Below are positions 17,923 to 27,445 of a stretch of DNA of 64,000 bases, piece after piece. Made by a program: the position numbers and the translations under genes. Source of the stretch: Halomonas citrativorans (GTDB lineage: Bacteria > Pseudomonadota > Gammaproteobacteria > Pseudomonadales > Halomonadaceae); contig NZ_FUKM01000032.1 of assembly GCF_900163645.1 (NCBI RefSeq), positions 1 to 64,000 of the forward strand, given 5' to 3'. Under the pieces are notes generated by a model, which did not search any database, was not told the DNA's origin, and saw only the letters and a list, made by a program, of their open reading frames with translations. How positions within the stretch are numbered: position 1 is the first letter of the stretch; every line of letters begins with the position of its first letter.

Positions 17923-19244
17923 GGGGTTTCCTTGCTTGCACTTGTTGATACGCCAGGCTCGCATTGAATTGAATGAGGCGTGAGTGTGTAGGGAAGCTCG
18001 CAAATACCTGAGAACGTAGGCCCAATGAAACCAGCCACTTCAAACTGTAAAGCACCGTCCTGCCACCAATAGCAGGCATCAAGATGATCCTTGCCAGGGT
18101 GCATTGCTAACGTGACGGTATACTTTCCGGGTGCTATTACTGCATGAATAGCAACGTCGAATGTGCGGGTTTCCCCCTTATCCATTTGGATTGGGCCATG
18201 GCGCTCATAGGTATTAATACCGAAAATATCTTGTCCGAAACGGTCGCGTATCAGCAGGCCTAGCGCCATATCATCAACCGCTTCCTGGGCAGTTAACGTG
18301 ATAGTGAGATACAGCATTTCGCCACTGGTAATCACTTCCGCTTGGCTCAACTCTCCTTTGGCCTGCGCATGAGCTACAACGACTTGATGCGTACCTGCAA
18401 CATTGGCATGGCGGGCCAAATGACGGTTTTCTTCTTCTTCGGACTGCCTGGCCATGATGTGGTTGTAAATGTTAACCGCATCTTCCGGTGAGCCTTGTGT
18501 CACAACCTTACCACCGTCTAGCACGATGGCACGGTCACAGAGTATTTTCACGGCGTTGAGATCGTGGGAAACAAACAGGATTGCTCCGCCCTGCTGTTTG
18601 AACTCGCGAATGCGCTGCATACATTTTTGCTGAAAGTAACCATCGCCTACCGACAGCGCTTCGTCTACCAGTAGGCAGGCGGGGTCTGCATGTATGGCAA
18701 TGGCAAACCCCAAGCGCATCACCATTCCGGATGAGTAGGTACGCAGCGGTTCGTGAATATAATCGCCTAGCTCAGAAAACTCGATCATCGCATTACGCCG
18801 CTGCTCGATTTCGGCGTGCGTCATGCCTAGCATCAGAGCATTGGCAGTAATGTTATCTGCGCCGCTTAGCTCAAGATTAAAACCAGTCCCAAGCTCCAGC
18901 AGCCCTGTGACCCGGCCATTGATGGCCATACTGCCGCTGTCAGGCATAATCACGCCGGTTAGCAGTTTAAGCAGCGTGGATTTACCCGCTCCATTTTTAC
19001 CTAGTACGCCGAGCACTTCTCCTGCCGCAACACTGAAACTGACATCACTTAATGCCTGATAGGCCGTATGGCGATTTTTTCCGGTTAGGGCTTCACGTAG
19101 CCGATCAGCAGGCTTGGCAAAAAGCTTAAACGATTTACCAAGCCCCTGAACATCAATGGCAAGCGGCTGAGGCGACACAGCATCGCTACTTAATACGGCA
19201 GGGTCCAACGCCGAAAGGGATGATGTAGATGCATTCGATTTCAT
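17919..19244 (-). CDS. wzt: Polysaccharide ABC transporter ATPase (Wzt) with C-terminal domain
   Basis: This ATPase of 441 residues belongs to an ABC-2 type polysaccharide exporter. It has a Walker A GVLGKNGAGKST, a signature YSSGMVMRLGFAIA, a Walker B ACLLVDEALSVGD and an H-loop VSHDLNAV. Residues from about 285 form a beta-rich C-terminal extension (PIQMDKGETRTFDVAIHAV ...), the domain that in Wzt of O8/O9a recognises the chain terminus of the glycan. AAGGAGG precedes the start. It overlaps the methyltransferase start by ATGA and follows wzm by 11 bp. An extension implies that only capped chains are exported. Confidence 0.95.
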   Translation of the reverse strand: MKSNASTSSLSALDPAVLSSDAVSPQPLAIDVQGLGKSFKLFAKPADRLREALTGKNRHTAYQALSDVSFSVAAGEVLGVLGKNGAGKSTLLKLLTGVIMPDSGSMAINGRVTGLLELGTGFNLELSGADNITANALMLGMTHAEIEQRRNAMIEFSELGDYIHEPLRTYSSGMVMRLGFAIAIHADPACLLVDEALSVGDGYFQQKCMQRIREFKQQGGAILFVSHDLNAVKILCDRAIVLDGGKVVTQGSPEDAVNIYNHIMARQSEEEENRHLARHANVAGTHQVVVAHAQAKGELSQAEVITSGEMLYLTITLTAQEAVDDMALGLLIRDRFGQDIFGINTYERHGPIQMDKGETRTFDVAIHAVIAPGKYTVTLAMHPGKDHLDACYWWQDGALQFEVAGFIGPTFSGICELPYTLTPHSIQCEPGVSTSASKETP

Positions 19245-19255
19245 TGGATGCCTCC

Positions 19256-20065
19256 TTATAGCGCGTCACGCAGGTCTTTTTCAGTACGTAAAATTAACCA
19301 CCGCGCTATCGCTAGCAGTATGCAGCTGAGTAACATAACACCAGCCAATCCTCCCAGGTCAGGCATACGCTGGTACAACACCAACTCACGGTATGCGTTG
19401 ATGATCTGGAAGAGAGGGTTAAGCTGCATCCACGGGAGCACACTAGCTGGGATAATATCGCTGACGTAGACTATTGGTGTTAACCAAAACCATACCGGCA
19501 ACAACACTGCAACGCCCTCACGCACATCCTTGAGATATACCGCTAATACGGCTAGCACCAATCCCAAGGCATAGGTAAACATCAGCTGTAGGGCAAAGAT
19601 GAGGGGCAGAAATAGCCACCAGGCAGTAATCGGAAACGCCACCAGTATTAGAAAAACGGCAAAAAACAGCATTCCAATGGCATAAATGACACCTTCAGCC
19701 AGCAATACCGAAAACGGCAATAGCGGCAGCGAAAGACGTACTTTTGTTATTAACCAAGCGCGTTCAATAAACAGGTTAGTGATCGTACTAATGCTTTTTG
19801 CAAACGCTGTCCAGGCAAGTATGCCGCTGATAAGGTAAATGCTATAGGTGTACTGATCGACCTCAACGCCGAAGCCTTCCAGACGGGCGCCCATTATGGT
19901 CGAGAAAATCAGCACAAAAACCAGAATGTTGATGAGCGGCGCTAACATGGTCCATAAGCGCCCCAGGATAGAGCCTTTATGCCGGTCAACCAGCTCTTGT
20001 CGGGTCAGTAGTAATATAAGCGGCAACTGTGCTTTGATTTTTTTTGGTAAATTACCCAACGTCAT
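19256..20065 (-). CDS. wzm: Polysaccharide ABC transporter permease (Wzm)
   Basis: This protein of 269 residues has six predicted membrane helices and the ABC-2 permease pattern (RYELVDRHKGSILG-like N-terminus, VWFWLTPIVYVSDIIP, NPLFQIINAYRELVLY). Together with Wzt it moves a completed undecaprenyl-linked polymer across the inner membrane. Its start overlaps the end of the large glycosyltransferase gene by 14 bp. Confidence 0.95.
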   Translation of the reverse strand: MTLGNLPKKIKAQLPLILLLTRQELVDRHKGSILGRLWTMLAPLINILVFVLIFSTIMGARLEGFGVEVDQYTYSIYLISGILAWTAFAKSISTITNLFIERAWLITKVRLSLPLLPFSVLLAEGVIYAIGMLFFAVFLILVAFPITAWWLFLPLIFALQLMFTYALGLVLAVLAVYLKDVREGVAVLLPVWFWLTPIVYVSDIIPASVLPWMQLNPLFQIINAYRELVLYQRMPDLGGLAGVMLLSCILLAIARWLILRTEKDLRDAL

Positions 20066-22952
20066 ATAGCGTCCTTATCCATGGGGCGTACGAATGGGTG
20101 CCTGGCTGATCTTCCAGTACACAGTTAAGCCATTGCTGAGCACTTTGCTGCCAGCTTAAATAAGGCATGCTGGCTGACGATGCTATCTCTCCTTGCTCCC
20201 AAGCGGCCACCCACTCACGGATAGCAGTGGCGAGCTGTTCGGCCTTGTCAGCATGAAAGTAACGGGCATGTTGACCTGCCACTTCACGAAATACCGCCAA
20301 ATCACGGGCCAGTATTGCTATTCCGTGGTGTGCGGCTTCAATTAACGGCAGTCCAAACCCTTCGCCTTGAGAAGCGGCGATTAACACATCACTATGTTGA
20401 TAAAGCGTATTGAGCACTTCGTCACTAGCGCCCTGCTTCCAAAACAGCTGCTTCCCAAACTGCGGGTGGCGCTCTATTCGATGAGCCAGTTTCTCAACCT
20501 GCCACCCCTTCTTTCCAACGATTACCAATGTGATGCGCTCTCCGTTGGCCCAGCACTGTTCTAACGCATCAAGCACTTGCTGATGGCCTTTGCGGGGTTC
20601 TAGTGTGCCTACCATAAGTAGCGTTGGCGAAGCCAGCTTGACGATTTGCTGAGTGCTATTATCCTTCGTGTAGGGTTGGGCACTCGCTGAATTGTCAGGT
20701 TTGAAATCAGCACCTAAATGAAAATGCTTTACCCAGGGGCGATGGTGCAAGCAAGCTTGCTGCGCCATGGCATCCAATTCGGCTTCTACTGTACTTGCGG
20801 TATAGCGTGATACGCAGGTAATCCCGTCCGCCAGGGGAATGATGGCTTCAAACCATTCGCGCATGACCTGTGGCGTTTCCGTTGGAAAACACGCTGGTAA
20901 AGAAAGCGGCAATAAATCATGTACCGTAAAGTAGAAGCGTACGCCTTGCGCCCGCATACGCTGCATAATGTGGCCTGCTTGCTTCAGCAAGTTAGGTGCC
21001 CATTCAAGCGTTACGTAGCAATCTCCTGCCCTTGCTTCTACTGGGCAGTCGGGCCCAGGAGAAGAAATATTCAACTGCTGACTAGCAAAGCCGCGCGCCA
21101 GGTAGAAGTCATCGCCTCCCCAACGAATCAACTCTACTCGCCACCCTTCAGGGGGGTGACGTAATAAGTGGTCAGCAATACGTCTTGTCACTCTTTCAAT
21201 GCCGGTTTTCAAGTCTTCCCAGGCGATCGTACTTACGTCTATTAGTAGCCTCGGAAGCTGCTCGGTCGGTGTGTAGTCAGCATCAGCCAACGCCTTACTC
21301 AATGCATGGGATTGCGGCGTATCTGGCGCTGCCAGGGTGTGCTTTAACGCAGGTATGCTGGCCAACTGATCCAATAATCCTTCAAAGCGATAGCGCATTG
21401 ACAGGGCTGGAGCGTGCGTAATTGCCTGAGCATACTGTTGTGCGATATGCGCAGGATTAAGCACCTGGTCGACATAGTCGCGCCCCTCACGACTCAGTTT
21501 TTGACGACTGGCCGGGGAGCTGATGAGCTCACGCATTGCATCAAGCAGTTGCTCGTGAGTAAACCTGTCAGGTAGAAGCTGCAGCGTTTGCTTAGGCAGC
21601 TCAGCACTGCTGCCATGTGCATTGGCAATTACCGGTAAGCCGTAGGCCATCGCATCGAAAATAGCACCGGAGGTCTCCCCTCTGGATTGGGTGCGTAATT
21701 GCACTGCCAGGTCGGCAGCAGCCAGCCAATGTGTATAGGTACTTCGATCAGCGTAGCCTGTAATAATAATGGCACGGCCATTTTGATGCTGTTTTATGTA
21801 GCGGTTAAGCTCACTCCCATAGTCACCTCCATGCTGAGCCCCCACTAAAACCAATTTGACATTTTGTGTGGCCAGCTCGCTTTCCAGAAAGGTTTCGACT
21901 AGCTTATGCGTCAGTTTTTTGGGGTTAATCCCACCAAAACTGGCCACAACATGACTATGTGTATCCAGCTCTAGCGCATGACGTGCCACTTGTTTATTTG
22001 GCCATGGAGGCAGTTCTCGCAGGTGCGGAATAATACAGGTTGGTTCAAGCTTTCCCTTGTGCCACTGGCTAGCCAAGCTTCGTGCATGCTCAGAATGATA
22101 AATGATCCCTCCGGCCAGGTCCGTTACTAAGCCATTGACCGGATAGTACTCTGGACCGCGCGAGCTTGGATCTGCATGCTCAAGAGCAATCAGCGCCGGG
22201 TAACCGTGGTCAGCATAAAGCCTTTTGGGTAGCGCTTCAGGCAGCAAGTTACTTTCCTGCAGCCACCAGACTGCGTCGAATAAGTAGTAATCATGCAGCA
22301 CGACCGTGCCTGGGTAGCTCCGCATCAGTGCGAACTGATAAGCATGATAAAGCGAATTACCAACTTGATAGAGCGTGAATTGGTATTGCTCAGCTTGCTG
22401 GCTAAACGTGGCGGCATTAATGACCTTAAAGTGCTCGGTAATGTCTGGCGAAACTATTGGCTGATCGACCACCACCGTAATATCAAAATATATGGCCAGA
22501 TAAGGCAGCAACTCGGCGCTGTAACTGGCAATTCCAGTGGGCTGAGGCGGCATGGGCGATACAAAAGCAAGGGTGGGGCGCTCGCTTAAAACTACTCCTC
22601 TACATTCAATTTTTCGTGCTGCTAAGCCATTACTTATTTCTACTATTGTGGCAGGTGCGTGAGCCTGGACAGCATGCTCAATAAGCAAGTCGACCAGTGT
22701 TGTATCGTACTCGGTCAACGTTTGAGCAGTATGCGGCAGTACACTATGGCAATGAGCTTCCGCTACTCCTTGCGTATGCAGAATGCGCCGCCACTCGATT
22801 AGTTCACATTCATTGAATCCAACCAATAGCACGTAGATATTGCTGAGCGCGTGTGATTTATCCTTCAATTGATGAATTAGTCCCTCTCGCCATTGCTGTA
22901 CGTCAGCGGGCAAGTGAGCATTACGCTTATCGATTAAATAAAGTGTGGTCAT
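20052..22952 (-). CDS. Tandem double GT4 glycosyltransferase
   Basis: This protein of 966 residues has two GT-B modules. Residues 1-140 are of unknown type. Module 1 (about 144-510) has FVSPMPPQPTGIASYSAELL and the donor-site QSRGETSGAIFDAMAYGLPV. Module 2 (about 570-960) has LIDVSTIAWEDLKTGIERV and AASQGEGFGLPLIEAAHHG. Fused GT4 pairs often build a repeating di- or trisaccharide, as in mannan polymerases. The start overlaps the small upstream gene by ATGA. With manC in the locus, mannose is a likely donor sugar, but that is inference. Confidence 0.9.
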   Translation of the reverse strand: MTTLYLIDKRNAHLPADVQQWREGLIHQLKDKSHALSNIYVLLVGFNECELIEWRRILHTQGVAEAHCHSVLPHTAQTLTEYDTTLVDLLIEHAVQAHAPATIVEISNGLAARKIECRGVVLSERPTLAFVSPMPPQPTGIASYSAELLPYLAIYFDITVVVDQPIVSPDITEHFKVINAATFSQQAEQYQFTLYQVGNSLYHAYQFALMRSYPGTVVLHDYYLFDAVWWLQESNLLPEALPKRLYADHGYPALIALEHADPSSRGPEYYPVNGLVTDLAGGIIYHSEHARSLASQWHKGKLEPTCIIPHLRELPPWPNKQVARHALELDTHSHVVASFGGINPKKLTHKLVETFLESELATQNVKLVLVGAQHGGDYGSELNRYIKQHQNGRAIIITGYADRSTYTHWLAAADLAVQLRTQSRGETSGAIFDAMAYGLPVIANAHGSSAELPKQTLQLLPDRFTHEQLLDAMRELISSPASRQKLSREGRDYVDQVLNPAHIAQQYAQAITHAPALSMRYRFEGLLDQLASIPALKHTLAAPDTPQSHALSKALADADYTPTEQLPRLLIDVSTIAWEDLKTGIERVTRRIADHLLRHPPEGWRVELIRWGGDDFYLARGFASQQLNISSPGPDCPVEARAGDCYVTLEWAPNLLKQAGHIMQRMRAQGVRFYFTVHDLLPLSLPACFPTETPQVMREWFEAIIPLADGITCVSRYTASTVEAELDAMAQQACLHHRPWVKHFHLGADFKPDNSASAQPYTKDNSTQQIVKLASPTLLMVGTLEPRKGHQQVLDALEQCWANGERITLVIVGKKGWQVEKLAHRIERHPQFGKQLFWKQGASDEVLNTLYQHSDVLIAASQGEGFGLPLIEAAHHGIAILARDLAVFREVAGQHARYFHADKAEQLATAIREWVAAWEQGEIASSASMPYLSWQQSAQQWLNCVLEDQPGTHSYAPWIRTLYDVG

Positions 22953-23197
22953 TGACTATCACGCTTCCAGCGTTGCTGGAGCCCATTCGTTATACGCTGT
23001 TGGTGCTCACCATACCCCTCGACGGGGTTTTCGACGGTGAAATTGATGAACCGACCTGCCTGAAGTAAGCGGATAATGCGCCCTTTGAGGTTTGGAAAAG
23101 GTGCCAACACCTTATGCCCAAGCCGGCGAATGCCAGGGTAAACAACCAGTTTTTTAAGTACATAACGCAGCGTTTTTTTAATCAGGGCCTTGATCAC
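22949..23197 (-). CDS. Small basic protein of the polysaccharide cluster
   Basis: This protein of 82 residues begins at GTG 23197, preceded by AAGGAG with 7-base spacing. An ATG-less longer frame to 23227 has no such site. The sequence is very basic and amphipathic at the start (VIKALIKKTLRYVLKKL), followed by FPNLKGRIIRLLQAG. It overlaps the upstream glycosyltransferase by 20 bp and the downstream one by ATGA, so it is made with them. Similar basic amphipathic segments occur at ends of glycosyltransferases and tie them to the membrane. I infer a membrane-docking or scaffold subunit. No known family recognised. Confidence 0.7.
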   Translation of the reverse strand: MIKALIKKTLRYVLKKLVVYPGIRRLGHKVLAPFPNLKGRIIRLLQAGRFINFTVENPVEGYGEHQQRITNGLQQRWKRDSQ

Positions 23198-24395
23198 GTT
23201 GCTTCTCCTTTGCCAGTGGCTGACCATCCTTGTTGAATCGCTTGTCTAGCTCATAAGCTAACGCGCACCAAAACTGTTGATAGCTAAACGTCTCAGCATG
23301 TTGGCGACATGCCTCGGGTGAAAACGTGAGCATCTCGAAATGTTCGATAGCCGCTTGCAAGCTGGCGGCAGTTTGCTCTTTAAACCAGAGGCCTGTGGCA
23401 TAAGGGCTGTCTGGATCGCCGCGCACAGTTTCAAGCGCACCGCCTTTTCCATAGGCAATGACGGGTGTTCCGCAGGCTTGGGCTTCCAAGGGAAGAATGC
23501 CGAAATCCTCATTGGCCGCAAATACAAAGCCTTTAGCTTTGGCCATTAGCTGCGTTAATTGAACATCGGTCTGGTAACCTAAAAGCTCAATATTGGGACA
23601 CCCCTCCGCCAGCTGAGCCAGCCGGGCTTTTTCAGGACCATCACCAACGACTTTTAGCTTACGCTGGGGCATTGCGGAAAAGGCGTTAATAATCAAGTCA
23701 AGGCGTTTATAAGGCACAAGGCGCGACGCTGCCAAATAGTAGTCTTCACGTGGTTGTTTACTGAGTTGGTAGCGTTCTATATCCACGGGTGGATGAATAA
23801 CACTGGCTTCACGCTGGTAGTATTTCGCAATTCGTTTGGCCACATTATGCGAGTTAGCCATAAAGTGATCGACCTGAGTGGCGCTGAAATAGTCCCATTG
23901 ACGCAAGCGTTTGAGCATTACTCTGACACAGGTCTCCATGAACGGTATGCGAAAATTAGCGTCTTCCAAATATGATTCTTTCATGTCCCAGGCATAGCGC
24001 ATCGGGGTGTGGCAGTAGCAAATATGAGTTTGATCTGGGTGTGTATGTACACCTTTGGCAACCGCATGACTTGAGGAAATTACCAGATCAAAACTACGCA
24101 AATCAAACTGCTCAATCGCGTAGGGCATCATCGGTAAATAGTGGCGATAATAACGACGCGCCCACGGCAAGCGCTGAAGAAAGCTGGTGTGTATGGGGTG
24201 CGATGTTAACCAGGGAGCTGCTTCCCTGGGCATAAAATCAACAGTTGTAAACAGCTCAGCCTGAGGAAACGCCTTTACCAGCGCATGCAGCACTTTCTCA
24301 GCGCCCCCGTTCACCACTAACCAGTCATGAACAATGGCAACCCGCTGGGATTGATAGCGCGTGTGCAGTGCAGCAAGAGAATTTCCTGGCATCAT
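23178..24395 (-). CDS. GT4 glycosyltransferase, mannosyltransferase WbaZ-like
   Basis: This protein has 405 residues, starting VAIVHDWLVVNGGAEKVLHA, which is typical of the WbaZ/WbyZ-type GDP-mannose transferases. FAANEDFGILPLEAQACGTPV is the E-x7-E donor motif and ASRLVPYKRLDLI the phosphate-contact loop. It is the first gene of the overlapping polysaccharide cluster. A 224-bp region with a 13-bp inverted repeat precedes it. With manC close by, GDP-mannose is the likely donor. Confidence 0.9.
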   Translation of the reverse strand: MMPGNSLAALHTRYQSQRVAIVHDWLVVNGGAEKVLHALVKAFPQAELFTTVDFMPREAAPWLTSHPIHTSFLQRLPWARRYYRHYLPMMPYAIEQFDLRSFDLVISSSHAVAKGVHTHPDQTHICYCHTPMRYAWDMKESYLEDANFRIPFMETCVRVMLKRLRQWDYFSATQVDHFMANSHNVAKRIAKYYQREASVIHPPVDIERYQLSKQPREDYYLAASRLVPYKRLDLIINAFSAMPQRKLKVVGDGPEKARLAQLAEGCPNIELLGYQTDVQLTQLMAKAKGFVFAANEDFGILPLEAQACGTPVIAYGKGGALETVRGDPDSPYATGLWFKEQTAASLQAAIEHFEMLTFSPEACRQHAETFSYQQFWCALAYELDKRFNKDGQPLAKEKQRDQGPD

Positions 24396-24416
24396 CTTTT
24401 AAGACTCTAATAGAGA

Positions 24417-24499
24417 GCCAGCCAAAAGCATGATACACCTAATGATGTCCAGGCATTACGCACAAATACGTAAAATTATCTACCGGGCTTTTGGCTGGC
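24417..24499. other. Long inverted repeat in the cluster leader
   Basis: Perfect 13-bp arms GCCAGCCAAAAGC and GCTTTTGGCTGGC (24417-24429, 24487-24499) enclose 57 bp, within which TTACG/CGTAA pairs again. It lies just upstream of the WbaZ-like gene. It could be a leader RNA structure or a small non-autonomous element. The rest of the 224-bp gap shows nothing clear. Confidence 0.5.
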
Positions 24500-24619
24500 A
24501 CTTGTTGCATAAGACGGCATAGCTTAAAGCAACTGTTCCGCTGGCTCCAGTGAGTCAATCACCCGTGAACAAAGCCACGCGTGCACATCAACTGGCCTGA
24601 CCTTGCTTACCATGCGCGC

Positions 24620-26056
24620 TTACTGACGCCCATAATCGTCGCTATAACGGACGATATCGTCTTCGCCAAGGTAGGCGCCGGTTTGCACCTCAATTAGCTT
24701 AAGAGGGATAGCTCCCGGGTTTTCCAAGCGGTGGATCGTGCCTAGCGGAATATAGGTCGATTGGTCTTCGGCTAGTATAAAACTGCGCAAATTGTCAGTA
24801 TTGGCGTAACCGTCCCCTAGCGTTACCTGAGCTGTCCCATTAACGACTACCCAATGTTCTGCACGATGATGATGCATTTGCAGGGAGAGTTTGCAACCTG
24901 GCTTCACCACGATTTCTTTCACTTGAAAGCCACCGGTTAGCACCAGTGTACGGTAGTGTCCCCAGGGGCGATAAACTTGCCGATGGCTTTGATACTCTTT
25001 TCGCCCCCCTGCTTTGAGGGCATTGACTATTTGCTTGGTAGCCTGTGCATGCTCCCGACTCGCAACAAGAACGGCATCCTCGGTTTCAATCACAACGAGA
25101 TTTTCAACACCAACGGTAGCCACTAAACGCGATTCGCTATGCACAAGGCTATTATGCGTATCATGAAGAAGGACGTCGCCTCTTAACGCATTGCCGTCGA
25201 TGCTGGACCCTGCCGACAGTTCGTGTAATGCGTCCCATGCACCAATGTCACTCCAGCCTGGCGACATGGGAACCACTGCTGCTTGATCAGTATGCTCCAT
25301 CACTGCATAGTCAATCGATTCGCTGCGACACCGACTGAAAGCCTCAACATCAACACGAATAAAATCAAGGTCTTCATTGCGATTAGCAAACGCTGTCTGG
25401 CACTCCTCTAGTATGTCGTTGGCATAGGTAGCTAACGTTTCCAGGTACACTTTTGCTTCCACTAGAAAAATACCGCTATTCCAGAGATATTGGCCAGTTG
25501 CTAGGTACTCTTGGGCTTGGGTAAGGTCAGGCTTCTCGACAAAGCTATCCACGATAAACCCGGCAGCCAGAGGTTGACCCCGTTTAATGTAACCGTAACC
25601 CGTATGCGCAACACTAGGCTCGATACCAAAAGTAACTAGCTTGCCTGAACCAGCCAGCTTGCTTCCAAGAACAATGGCTTGAGAAAAGGCATGAGTATCT
25701 TTTATTACGTGATCGGCGGGCATAACGAGCAGTTGAGCGTTTGCACGACCATCCGCGACAGCAGCTAACGCTGCTAGAGCAAGGGCTGGCGCCGTATTAC
25801 GACCGCAAGGCTCTAAAATAATGCCAACCTTATTAATACCAACCTGTTGCATTTGCTCTGCAACGAGAAAGCGATGCTCTTCGTTGCAAATAATCAAAGG
25901 GGGCTGTACGTCAATATCGGATAACCTGAGCGCAGCCTCTTGAAGCAAGCTGAGTTTTTCATTATGCAAATTCAAAAATTGCTTTGGGTAGTGCTCACGA
26001 GATACCGGCCACAAACGCGAACCAGAACCTCCGGATAAAATAACCGGAATAATCAT
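24620..26056 (-). CDS. manC: Mannose-1-phosphate guanylyltransferase / mannose-6-phosphate isomerase
   Basis: This bifunctional enzyme of 478 residues makes GDP-mannose. The N-terminal nucleotidyltransferase begins IIPVILSGGSGSRLWPVSRE with the pyrophosphorylase motif, and FVEKPD is present. The C-terminal type II isomerase/cupin part has VKPGCKLSLQMHHHRAEHW, including the zinc-binding histidines. It is of usual length (AlgA/ManC/CpsB type). With the phosphomannomutase-like gene at 42882 it completes the route from fructose-6-phosphate to GDP-mannose. Confidence 0.96.
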   Translation of the reverse strand: MIIPVILSGGSGSRLWPVSREHYPKQFLNLHNEKLSLLQEAALRLSDIDVQPPLIICNEEHRFLVAEQMQQVGINKVGIILEPCGRNTAPALALAALAAVADGRANAQLLVMPADHVIKDTHAFSQAIVLGSKLAGSGKLVTFGIEPSVAHTGYGYIKRGQPLAAGFIVDSFVEKPDLTQAQEYLATGQYLWNSGIFLVEAKVYLETLATYANDILEECQTAFANRNEDLDFIRVDVEAFSRCRSESIDYAVMEHTDQAAVVPMSPGWSDIGAWDALHELSAGSSIDGNALRGDVLLHDTHNSLVHSESRLVATVGVENLVVIETEDAVLVASREHAQATKQIVNALKAGGRKEYQSHRQVYRPWGHYRTLVLTGGFQVKEIVVKPGCKLSLQMHHHRAEHWVVVNGTAQVTLGDGYANTDNLRSFILAEDQSTYIPLGTIHRLENPGAIPLKLIEVQTGAYLGEDDIVRYSDDYGRQ

Positions 26057-26112
26057 TCTTCCCCCAAAAGGGCTGCTAGATAAAAACTTATGCTCACTAA
26101 TGCAGTGAACTT

Positions 26113-26493
26113 TTATTTGCTAAATACCCAAACGCGCGACAAAAGATAGCTGCTAGTAGCGGCCACCAGTACAGCTGGGATTATTGCCCACATACCGGCC
26201 AACCCACCCCATAATGCAATAACCAACACGCCATTATTCAGCACGAAACCACACAGGGACATCACCAGAAAACGTAACAAGTGCGCACGTCGCCGAAATG
26301 TAAAATATTGATGCCCCAGCAGCGAAGTCGTAAACGCTATACTATAGGCCACTAAATTGGCCCAAAGTTCGTACGTTGCTGGCCATAACTTCAGAAGCAC
26401 TGCCGCAGTGGCAATATGTACCGCACTGGCTGTCAAGCCAACAATCCCAAAACGGGTGATTTGCCACAACTCAGCGAATGTCAACATAGTCAT
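26113..26493 (-). CDS. GtrA-like membrane protein
   Basis: This protein has about 126 residues and four membrane helices (FGIVGLTASAVHIATAAVLL..., HQYFTFRR..., VLAAATSSYLL-like end FSK). Members of the family are thought to flip polyprenol-linked sugars. It overlaps the end of the polyprenol glycosyltransferase gene. The start is uncertain: ATG at 26493 or 26487 or TTG at 26511, none with a good ribosome binding site. It belongs to a GtrA-GtrB-GtrC-like module. Confidence 0.85.
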   Translation of the reverse strand: MTMLTFAELWQITRFGIVGLTASAVHIATAAVLLKLWPATYELWANLVAYSIAFTTSLLGHQYFTFRRRAHLLRFLVMSLCGFVLNNGVLVIALWGGLAGMWAIIPAVLVAATSSYLLSRVWVFSK

Positions 26494-27445
26494 CGCTAGT
26501 GTCAATGACAAAGTAGAGCGGTCTCTGTTTGCTTTCGATAAACAGCCGGCCTACGTATTCTCCTAAAACGCCTATAGATAGCAACTGCATACCGCCAAAA
26601 AAAAGAATGGCGGACATCAAAGAGGCGTAGCCTGGGGCATCGCGCCCAAAAAATATCACTTGAGTAATAATGACAATAATATATAAAAAGGAAATACCTG
26701 CAATAAGAGCACCAATATAGGACCAGACCCTCAGGGGCAAGGTGCTAAAGCTAAAAATGCCGTCTAGTGCAAAGTTCCAGAGCCGCCAATAATTAAATTT
26801 TGAATCCCCCGCGACCCTAGCAGGCCGACTATAGGGAACGCTTAAGCTTGTGTAACCCACCCATGCGTACAGGCCTTTCATAAAGCGATTTCTTTCGGGT
26901 AATTGGCGCAGCGCTTCTATCATACGTCGGTCAATTAATCGAAAATCACCAGCATTTTCAGGAATAGGAGTTTCTGTAATTCGATTGAAAAGACGGTAAA
27001 ACCAGCTGGCTGAACGGCGCTTGGCCCCCGTATCCTCAGGGCGGTTAGTGCGCACACCATAGACCATATCAACCTGAGCCTCACGCCAACATTGAACAAA
27101 GGTCATGATTAGCTCTGGTGGATCTTGCAAGTCCACATCCATGGGAACTGCTGCTTCTCCACGGGCATTTAGCAATCCTGCAGAGAGCGCCACCTCTTTA
27201 CCAAAGTTACGGCTTAACGCTATATAGCCCACGCGGGGATAGCGCTCAACTATCTGTTTAAGAATCGTAAGCGTTTGATCTGATGAACCATCGTCAACAA
27301 AAAGAACATTCCACTGCCATTCCACGTCTGCCAATACTTGATGTACGTGCTGGACAAACAATTCTATGGTCTGCTCTTCGTTAAACACCGGAACGACAAG
27401 TGCGAGTTCGACCTTAGCAATATCAGTTGGCGTTTTTTGTTTCAC
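26471..27445 (-). CDS. GtrB-like polyprenol-phosphate glycosyltransferase
   Basis: This protein of 324 residues has a GT2 domain (ALVVPVFNEEQTIELF, LFVDDGSSDQT, MDVDLQDPPEL) followed by two C-terminal membrane helices (VWSYIGALIAGISFLY, AILFFGGMQLLSIGVLGEYV). It charges undecaprenyl phosphate with one sugar that is later used in the periplasm. It overlaps the next gene upstream by ATGA (27442-27445), so the module is translationally coupled. Confidence 0.92.
   Translation of the reverse strand: MKQKTPTDIAKVELALVVPVFNEEQTIELFVQHVHQVLADVEWQWNVLFVDDGSSDQTLTILKQIVERYPRVGYIALSRNFGKEVALSAGLLNARGEAAVPMDVDLQDPPELIMTFVQCWREAQVDMVYGVRTNRPEDTGAKRRSASWFYRLFNRITETPIPENAGDFRLIDRRMIEALRQLPERNRFMKGLYAWVGYTSLSVPYSRPARVAGDSKFNYWRLWNFALDGIFSFSTLPLRVWSYIGALIAGISFLYIIVIITQVIFFGRDAPGYASLMSAILFFGGMQLLSIGVLGEYVGRLFIESKQRPLYFVIDTSDDYVDIR

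Noticed and set aside
24396..24619. JUMPstart/ops element before the polysaccharide cluster
   Set aside because: I looked for GGCGGTAGCGT-type ops sequence and did not find it.
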